DNA of 16,106 nt from contig JSYX01000114.1 of NCBI GenBank assembly GCA_000787465.1, positions 1 through 16,106 of the forward strand, written 5' to 3'. Under the pieces are notes generated by a model that saw nothing but the letters and a program-made list of their open reading frames with translations, made no database searches and was not told the origin of the DNA. This document shows, one piece after another, positions 9,765 through 16,106 of the stretch; the first letter of the stretch is position 1; each line of letters begins with the position of its first letter. The position numbers and the translations under genes were made by a program. This stretch comes from Thermomucor indicae-seudaticae. Lineage: Eukaryota > Mucoromycota > Mucoromycetes > Mucorales > Lichtheimiaceae.

Positions 9765-12700
9765 TTAGAGCTTTTCTTTTTCGCCATCACTTTCATGCGT
9801 GTCGTCGTGTACAAGGAGTCGTCGCAGAATATCACTAACATTCGGCAATCGATTCATGCTCTCTTGAGCCTTTCGACGTTCACGTTCCTCTTCCTCTTCA
9901 TACCGCTCTTTGGAGGATAAAATTCCTCTCAGTTGTTGTCTTTTTGCATCTACGGCATCTACGCGTTGCTTGAATTGATAATACAGGATTTCCGCTCGCT
10001 GCAAGATCTCTTGTACATCCATCGTCATGGACAGGTCGTTAATATACTATTGATGCTAAATATTTCAGAACCTTTGCACGCAATATTAAACGCACGGACG
10101 TTACCCTGAGTATATCGTCAAAACTTTGCAAGTAGTCCATGATGAAATCACGGTGCTGTGATGAGCTCTGTGATGAGCGACAGCGTATTTTACCGAGATA
10201 ATCGGTATACAACTACTTTACCTGATCAAGAATTGCAAGCGCGACAAAGAATATAAATTGGTCCGTGAGATAATCGCTCCAAAGCACTTCCCACATAACC
10301 ATGGTATCTTCCCAAGATAATTCGCGTTTGAACCAAACCAAAAACCACCTGAAGCAAAAGAAAAGGTTGCCGCTGTCTGAACGCTGGAGATGCTTATATA
10401 GTCGAGGATCCATAAACTGCAGTAACGTGTCCATAATCAACAGCTGTTGATGCATGCCGGTTTGGTCAATGAGGAAGTTGGACTTCTAGGGGTAATACCT
10501 AATATTAATATCCTTTTCTAACGTGGAAATCATGGGCAGACATACAGTGCGCTTCATGAATCCTTCAAAAGCAGCAAACACCAACGCTTCGTCTCTTATC
10601 ACGGCATACAAAGGAGATAGCAAATCTGACATACCCTGGACGTAGCCTGCAATAAGAAGAGTAAAAAAGAATTCAATCTGTCATTTGTCGAACTGTAATT
10701 GCGTACCTAGGTCCTGGTTACATATGTAATATGTGCACAATATCCTCTTTAGCACCTCCAGATGTTCATTCGTGCCTGTATGGATCGACGGATCGGAGCT
10801 TGGCATATCGGCTTTCGCATAAAACGGTATACTGCGATCAGTCCTGTGAACGTCCTTATCTGAAAACATTGAGGGATAGATGAGAAGAATGAAAGGCTTA
10901 ATGCTTAATTCTATGTTACCAATCCGATGTTTTTGCTCGGAAAACGCGGCGTTTCGTTGCACTGCAAGATCGTCGATCCAGCTACTTTTCATGTCATAGT
11001 AAAATCTCCTTTTAAAGGAAAAGTTGACGTTAGTAATCCTTTTGCCTTATTTCTATAACAGAATGAACCTTTTCTCCTCGACAATTTTTTCTCGCTCGGC
11101 TGCAGTCGAGTCCCATGGATATATATTCGTCAAAAAGAGCCATGCTTCTTTGCGAGCATCGTGACTTAGACCACCACAGAATATGCGCTTCCGTACATAT
11201 GGCTCGCCTACACTGAGCTTTCCATGTTCATCAAAGAAGGACGCCCACTCGCTGCACGAAACAGGAGATGTTCGGGTATGCGTAGGAATAGAGAAATCAT
11301 TTTCTGACTGAAAGAGACGGATCAGGTATTTTTTCTTTACAGGTCTAGATCAACTTACATTAAGCACTTCAAAAGCGCCGAGTGCCGTTTCTTCTTCCCA
11401 ACCGTCGCCATGACCCCATACGCCAACGTTTCTATAACGCCTTTCTTGCGGCATATACTGCTCAGACTGTGCTGCAATTCCTGCGGCCCATTTCGCCAAG
11501 AATATTCGGGCGCTGTCATAATCATCCGTCGTAGCCCGTACAGCCGCGCTGTTGTACCGGTTCTACCAAGAGTAACAAGGAAGATAAGCTCTATGCCCTA
11601 TCTGCAACTATTAGGGTCCAGTTACCCTGCTTCTGTAACTTGCAAAATTGTCCCGCGTTAATCCAGAAAAGGCCCCACGGAGAAACTTCGGTACCTTAGA
11701 GAAATTATCTAGCAAGAGCCATTGAATCTCTTTTAGAGACTGTTTCCAATGTTAGCATCTTAGCATGTGAAATAGATACAGATTAAATCTTGCTTACGCC
11801 AAGCATGGGATCCATCTGTGCAGAATCAAAAATGCTTGTGTCATATGACGACAGTTTGTTGGGGTTCATGTTTGCGCCGTCTTGGGTAAACGTCTTCTTC
11901 TCGTCGCCATTTTGTTGTTTCCGAAACTGCTGACCAAGCACGTAAATGTGTGAGTCCGTTGGCGACCTTCAAAAGGAGATGCAATCAGTAAAGGCCAAAA
12001 GAACATGAAGACGTATAAACTTACAGGGTGATGGTTATTAATTGGGATAAGCGATCGATAAATTCGTCGCCTCCCCAGCGAACCACGTTGCATTCTGAGC
12101 GCTCATGGAACTTGCCTCCTTGTGTCTTTTTCTGAAGCACTGTGCTCCGACTTTCATCATCATGGAACCACAAAGGCGCAGATGTCTGCCCGTCTTTAAA
12201 GTTAATCGTGATGCTACCGTACATTGCTCTCAAAGAGGGTGGGTGGACATGGAACGAATGGATATCCCTCAAACTAGACGACAATGCATACAAGGCATAA
12301 CGCTCAGGCGCCGTTTCTGTCGGCGGAATCATCACCATCCGAGCTAATAACCAACTCGGATTGAGTTCCATTGTGATTAGAACAAGAGGAGGCCATCAAA
12401 TATTACCATTCTCTTCATTCTCAGGATCCATATCGACCTTGACAAAGGCATCCATATCTTTGCAAGTAATGAGAGCCTCTGGCGTCCATGCAACAAGATA
12501 TTCTTCGGGAAACTGGATGGTTTATAAGTCTTGGCTCGCTTCTCTCTCGCCAGAATCTACCTTTTCAACGATGGAAATGTAACCAGGAATGTAGTCGGCG
12601 GCATTGGTAGACGGATGCACGTAGACCTTTGACTTTGAATACAGCAACTTTACGGACTCTTCATTGTTGCTCGTAATGCTGGTTGACTTGGCATGGAGAG

Positions 12701-12856
12701 AAGAAAAGCCGAACGCATGCGGATCCTCCACGACCTACCGCAAAAGAACGGAACCACATAAAGAAAGAGATAGGAAACAGTGTTATTATGCATAGGGTTA
12801 CAAGCAGAAGACCCTATTTTATTTACAGCAAAACTATCTTCTTCGCTTCGGTCCAT
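9765..12856 (-). CDS. GYP7: Gyp7/TBC1D15-type Rab GTPase-activating protein, 14 exons, 764 aa
   Basis: GAP for Rab/Ypt GTPases; family members act on Ypt7/Rab7 in late endosome–vacuole traffic. Exons (minus): 12856–12827, 12734–12561, 12512–12407, 12343–12025, 11966–11798, 11739–11626, 11562–11359, 11307–11069, 11008–10920, 10859–10707, 10646–10546, 10485–10222, 10155–10105, 10046–9765; all phases agree. The N-terminal half shows the Gyp7-type domain (LLYSKSKVYVHPS, about 37–49; WLLLDNFSKV, about 273–282). The TBC domain begins with IFCGGLSHDARKEAWLFL (414–431). Arg-finger motif IDKDVHR (481–487) and Gln-finger YVQ (534–536) are both intact, followed by GMSDLLSPLYAV, CFRWFLVWFKREL and the closing helix YINDLSMTMDV. 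The tail is charged and coiled-coil-like (EEEEERERRK). Length is close to yeast Gyp7. The 10-codon first exon and the GTTCAT donor of intron 8 are the weakest points. Confidence 0.9.
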
Positions 12857-14027
12857 AGATCCTTAATTGTCGATCAGTGTTTTGGGGAAAAGACGTGCGG
12901 CATGACGCGGAGGGCAAATGATTTCAGGCTGAGATGGGTTCCTTCCAAAAGTGGGGATCAGTTGACATAACTCAAGTCTGTCTGCAGCTTGACAGTGTCT
13001 ACCGCCTAACCGCATAAACTTGGTCCACGCACTAGTCATAGACATCACCAAAAATTAAAAAGAGCACAGGCGTCAGAAACGTGGACCGTTGCTTTTGTAA
13101 ATTGCCAATTGTAGCTTTGCCTTCACTGTCATACTGACAACGGATGTAAGGCATACTATGATAGTTCTGGCGTTATAGTACCGTATATGTGCAAAGAGCG
13201 ACGAATTGCTACATATGCAGTTCGAAAGCGCTTCGTGTGAGTATACAAGTGACATGATCAGGTCTTATCGCATTTTTCATGGTGAATTCATTGACAAGGA
13301 GTGGTTCCAACTGTACACTGAAGGGTCGTGGGCAAATGCTTCTCGACAGAGCTCGATAACAAGTAACTCGTTGTTATATCGTTCTTTCGTGCAGCCACGA
13401 TAGTGTGCAATTCGTATAAAGTTCAATATTCGGTTGTACGTACAATACTTGATATCACCAATGTACAGGACCCGCGCGATATATCGATATTTGATAAATC
13501 GATATTCTCGACATACCGATCGACCTCTGGATCACGATTTGCTCTTTTTTTTTCAGGCGTCTGTACGCTTGATCTAACGATCTCATTTTTCTGTCGGCTC
13601 TTTCGATATATTGCGCGTGCACTGTATTCCAGGTTTACGCAAGCGAGTCATGACTTGCATGACCATGACTCTTTGGTGGTCAGCAGCGCTTGAAACCACG
13701 CTCCCTTACTATTCCACTATGCACAGACTTATAATGAAGGTGCATTCAAGGGCTGATACAAGATAGCAATATGCTTTGACGGATACGGGACTTAATGTTC
13801 GTACAATGATCGCTTGCACTCTTCGGCCAGCTTTTAAAGCCTAGGTGCTACCCAGCAACACGAATGTTCCAAGACGGAGCGTACTGTTGCCTGGGACACA
13901 TGTGTAGTGGAAAATGAAAGGGACCTGTAGCACCTCTCAAGACGCATAGTTTCCAATCGTTCTTACGAAAAAACGAAAAGATCAAGGAAACTCCGGAAAC
14001 TGTAACAGTTCTTCTGACAATTGCCAA
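12857..14027. other. Divergent intergenic region between GYP7 and the NDUFAF8-like gene
   Basis: About 1.2 kb separating two divergent genes, so it must hold both promoters. Most is AT-rich. A palindromic AT-rich patch (CGATATATCGATATTTGATAAATCGATATT) is centred near 13490. Apart from the protein-like shreds at 12922–13137, the open frames have no motif, intron partner or good start. Confidence 0.45.
12922..13137 (+). pseudogene. Possible remnant of an unidentified coding sequence
   Basis: One plus-strand frame gives a protein-like segment containing MGSFQKWGSVDITQVCLQLD (12934–12993) that stops at 13015. It resumes after two more stops with GVRNVDRCFCKLPIVALPSL (about 13069–13128). A different frame from about 13180 to 13345 is also open (SYRIFHGEFIDKEWFQLYTE). 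The amino-acid texture is unlike random AT-rich translation, but stops and frame changes prevent a gene model. I recognise no family. A chance run of open sequence cannot be excluded. Confidence 0.22.
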
Positions 14028-14282
14028 ATGAAGAGCGGACAGGCTAAAGGTGTGGCGCTTTTGGCTCGGGGCATGGCGTCTTGTTCGACCCAAGCAACAG
14101 CATACGGTCAATGTATTGCATCTCGATATCAAGATGTACACAAGGATCTATGTCTCAAGGAATTTGAAGCTTTCAAACATTGCGTGCAACAAGTGGTGCG
14201 TTCCCGTTTTTTTTTCGAGGACGTAATCCGAGTACGAAATCTCATTGCCATTGCGTATCCATAGGTGAAAAAGAAGTGGTAA
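14028..14282 (+). CDS. NDUFAF8: Twin-CX9C mitochondrial protein, NDUFAF8-like complex I assembly factor, 61 aa
   Basis: Small intermembrane-space or matrix helical-hairpin protein. Human NDUFAF8 works with NDUFAF5 in complex I assembly. Exon 1 is 14028–14195; a 69-nt intron (GTGCGT…CATAG, 14196–14264) follows; exon 2 is 14265–14282 and adds only VKKKW before TAA. The protein starts MKSGQAKGVALLARGMASC. Cysteines at residues 19/29 and 42/52 form two CX9C pairs (C-STQATAYGQ-C and C-LKEFEAFKH-C), each able to make a disulfide in a CHCH fold. The AYGxC, KDxC and EFEAxxxC pattern and the Lys-rich end match NDUFAF8 rather than COX17/COX19-type proteins. Without the intron the frame would run on as low-complexity sequence. 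An additional upstream exon cannot be excluded. It converges with uL5m. Confidence 0.68.
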
Positions 14283-14734
14283 ACGATGGCCATAAGTTTG
14301 TCCTGAACAGCCAGCGTAGAGCATACAAAAGTAGTCATAAACTCGCTTTACCGTTGCACTTGGTTTTATTATGCTGAAGCTTCTATGGGTCTATTAGCGA
14401 ACGCGTTTGCAGTTAATCCATTCCACTGCTTGCTTCGTCAATGCAGCGTCAAGTAAATTACATCCATTTCTAGCGACAGTGGCTGACTATGCATAATTAC
14501 GAGGCTGTGCAAGAGGGTATTCGCGTAAAAGATCCTGATGTGTACCGAATGTACTGACCAGGAAGATCTCAATTTATGCTACAAACGGCAAAATATGCTT
14601 CTGAACTGTACTACGCTTAAAAGAAGACATTGTCCACGCGTAAGTGCTTAGCAGAGTAAAAGTACAGAGCTTTCTTGTCTTGTTTATTATGCAAACACGG
14701 AACGACGGAGGTTCTTTTTTATGATTGAAACGAA
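14283..14734. other. Convergent 3' intergenic region
   Basis: 452 bp between the 3' ends of the NDUFAF8-like and uL5m genes. No gene is supportable. It should contain both 3' UTRs and polyadenylation sites; only the minus-strand AATAAA at 14683–14688 is clear. Confidence 0.5.
14683..14688 (-). terminator. AATAAA polyadenylation-type signal for uL5m
   Basis: Minus-strand AATAAA (TTTATT on the plus strand) lies about 47 nt downstream of the uL5m stop codon, a usual distance for a poly(A) signal. Function is inferred from motif and position. Confidence 0.45.
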
Positions 14735-15623
14735 TTAAGAGCTACTTTTGAATGGAACAGAGAAACCAGAGAGTAATAGTCGACCATCTGTATTGGTGTA
14801 CGCCGTGGTGTTAAAGATGACATCGAAGCCCGTCATTTTTGGATAAGCGTCAAAGGAGCCTTCAATTTCAGGAAATAACGCAAGCGCTGAGGGTGGAAAG
14901 CCGATTGCAATATTGCCGTTGCCGTCGCCAGACGTCATTGGTAATCCATGCCATTCCTTCAACCGAGGCAATACAATTTCTACGAGCTTGTCCATGAACT
15001 GATACATCTCTTCGCCTCTCAACGTAACCTTGACACCGATAGGCATGCCCTCCCTAGACTAGCTCAGAATATTGCGCATGTATTGTAGAGTGAATAACCC
15101 TCACTCACCGAAGTTTCCAGTTAGCAACAGATGTGCGTGCATAGACGACTTCAGGGCGAACACCTGTGATGCTCTCGAACGCCATGAACGCCGACAGCAA
15201 GTTGGCTTTGCTGTGAATGGCATCCTTAACCATTGCGTGCAATGTAATTTTGTCTAGTGCTGGAATGGTATTGGCGCTTTTGAGAGGTTGAATGGGTTTT
15301 ACAGGTTTGCCTCCCTTTCGAGTACGCACTACTTCTCGCGTAGGCTTAGTTGGCGTCGGCTGTTCGTTCTCATTTGTAGCTGCAAGCGCCCGGTCTATTT
15401 GTGTCTGGATATCAGGGAATTTGCAAGTCTGTGGAGCTACGCGGCTGTGATCGTATGTCAAGTGCATGAGGTCTTCTGCCAAAGTACTGTCATAATATTC
15501 TTTAAGTCTCAGCAATCCATGTGAAGAAGCTGCACATTGCGTGGTTGAAAATGAACGTAATGCGTATGCGGGTCGTCTAATAGAAGCGGCTTTCCGGGCC
15601 ACATTGCGTAGCGTTGAAGCCAT
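14735..15623 (-). CDS. MRPL7: Mitochondrial large-subunit ribosomal protein uL5m (MRPL7-type), 277 aa
   Basis: Structural protein of the mitochondrial 54S subunit; uL5 contacts 5S or central-protuberance rRNA in bacterial-type ribosomes. Exon 1 is 15623–15109 and exon 2 is 15053–14735, joined by a 55-nt GTGAGT…TCTAG intron that splits an Arg codon (…NWKLR|EGMPIGVKVTLRGEE). The N-terminus (MASTLRNVARKAASIRRPAY, then RSFSTT) is a classic basic, Ser/Arg-rich matrix presequence. The uL5 core follows: LKEYYDSTLAEDLMHLTYDH, a Lys/Pro-rich linker (about 90–120), LDKITLHAMVKDAI, the ITGVRP…VANWKLREG loop, and the C-terminal domain (YQFMDKLVEIVLPRLKEW, IAIGF, FDVIFNTTAYT). The long linker before DKITLHAM is typical of fungal mitochondrial forms. 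It shares an intergenic region with the divergent gene at 16036. Confidence 0.9.
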
Positions 15624-16035
15624 GTGTGAAGTCGCTGTTGTTTTAGGCGTGGTGCAGCCTTATTCCCATTTCCCGCCAACATTTTTGGGACAGGTACACA
15701 AGCCACAACAAAATTCAGGGGTTGAACTAACTGGGATATCCTACTGTTGTATTGAAAAAATTTAGTGTCGTAAAAACCCAAAAATGGAAATCGCCAAAAA
15801 ATATTTTTTCCCTGGCTCTCTTTTTCTATGGGTTGGTGCTTAATCATGATGTCGCATCAGGTATACATCACTTGCATTTTAGGACTTCTCAAAGGTGTAT
15901 ACACGCTTCTCATTAAGCACTGATCAGTGCATCTCTGTACAGATTGTCGCGAATTCCGAACTTTTAGTTTTTGTTGTTCCTTTTTTTCCGTCGCACGCTT
16001 GGTCTTTTGTGGTTTTTGCTAATGCCGTGAAAAAA
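15624..16035. promoter_or_regulatory. Bidirectional promoter region (uL5m / right-edge gene)
   Basis: 412 bp between two divergent starts. No coding sequence is supportable. The side next to the right-edge gene is rich in pyrimidine tracts (about 15967–16018), common in fungal promoters and 5' UTRs. No clear TATA box or named factor site was identified. Confidence 0.35.
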
Positions 16036-16106
16036 ATGAGCTACAAAGAAAGCAAGAAACAGCAAGCGATTTACGTCGTTTTAGATCTGAAAGACTCAAC
16101 GCGTCA
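16036..16106 (+). CDS. 5' end of an unidentified gene (runs off window)
   Basis: An ATG at 16036 in a strong A-rich context (GTGAAAAAAATGAG) opens a frame of 23 codons reaching the window edge. It begins MSYKESKKQQAIYVVLDLKD, with a Lys-rich start then a hydrophobic strand. A pyrimidine-rich stretch upstream suits a fungal leader. Too little is visible to name a family. Confidence 0.4.
   Translation, partial: MSYKESKKQQAIYVVLDLKDSTR

Noticed and set aside
12863..13051. Minus-strand 62-codon frame just upstream of GYP7
   Set aside because: It ends in a stop before the GYP7 ATG, lacks a donor that would splice in frame to exon 2, and shows no conserved domain.
13403..13693. Plus-strand 96-codon frame
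   Set aside because: It starts at a non-ATG codon, is rich in Ser, Phe and Arg without a motif, and spans the ATCGATAT palindromic patch; no gene evidence.
13848..14141. Minus-strand 97-codon frame overlapping the NDUFAF8-like exon
   Set aside because: It is antisense to the recognisable twin-CX9C coding exon; treated as a shadow.
1..16106. tRNA, rRNA, CRISPR array or bacterial-type operon
   Set aside because: No cloverleaf B-box, no rRNA-like segment and no regularly spaced repeats were seen. Introns and eukaryotic families exclude a bacterial reading.

Overview
The window looks like nuclear DNA of a filamentous fungus, most likely an early-diverging Mucoromycota (Mucorales-type) genome. 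Genes are dense with short GT–AG introns, mostly 48–74 nt, several with CTAAC/CTAAT-like branch points. The proteins are eukaryotic (DDX11/CHL1 helicase, Gyp7-type Rab GAP, Golgi O-fucosyltransferase-like protein, mitochondrial uL5, twin-CX9C complex I assembly factor). All gene models were built by eye: I joined exons where splice signals, reading phase and family motifs agreed. The taxon is an inference.

Layout. 1–115 carries the last 37 codons of an unidentified plus-strand gene. 116–2456 is AT-rich and gene-poor, with a GC-rich block (about 655–800) and an AATATG-rich inverted-repeat structure (about 2153–2402). 2457–2863 (minus) is a split, possibly decayed ORF. 3045–6129 (minus) is a complete 10-exon CHL1/DDX11 Fe-S DNA helicase (842 aa). 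6386–8176 (minus) is a 3-exon type II membrane O-fucosyltransferase-like protein (556 aa). About 8350–9231 (minus) is a broken mobile-element-type gene with frameshifts and stops, tentatively Fanzor/TnpB-like. 9765–12856 (minus) is a 14-exon GYP7/TBC1D15-type Rab GAP (764 aa). 12857–14027 is intergenic with shreds of possible decayed coding sequence. 14028–14282 (plus) is a 61-aa NDUFAF8-like twin-CX9C protein, convergent with the mitochondrial ribosomal protein uL5m gene at 14735–15623 (minus). The start of another plus-strand gene (from 16036) runs off the right edge.

The genes do not form a pathway. They are separate housekeeping genes for genome maintenance, secretory glycosylation, vesicle traffic, mitochondrial translation and complex I assembly. 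NDUFAF8-like and uL5m are both mitochondrial and are convergent neighbours. The item most worth a second look is the degraded Fanzor-like pseudogene between the O-fucosyltransferase and GYP7 genes. It keeps a recognisable 60-nt spliceosomal intron and a candidate RuvC-I motif, but breaks off just where a zinc ribbon would be expected.
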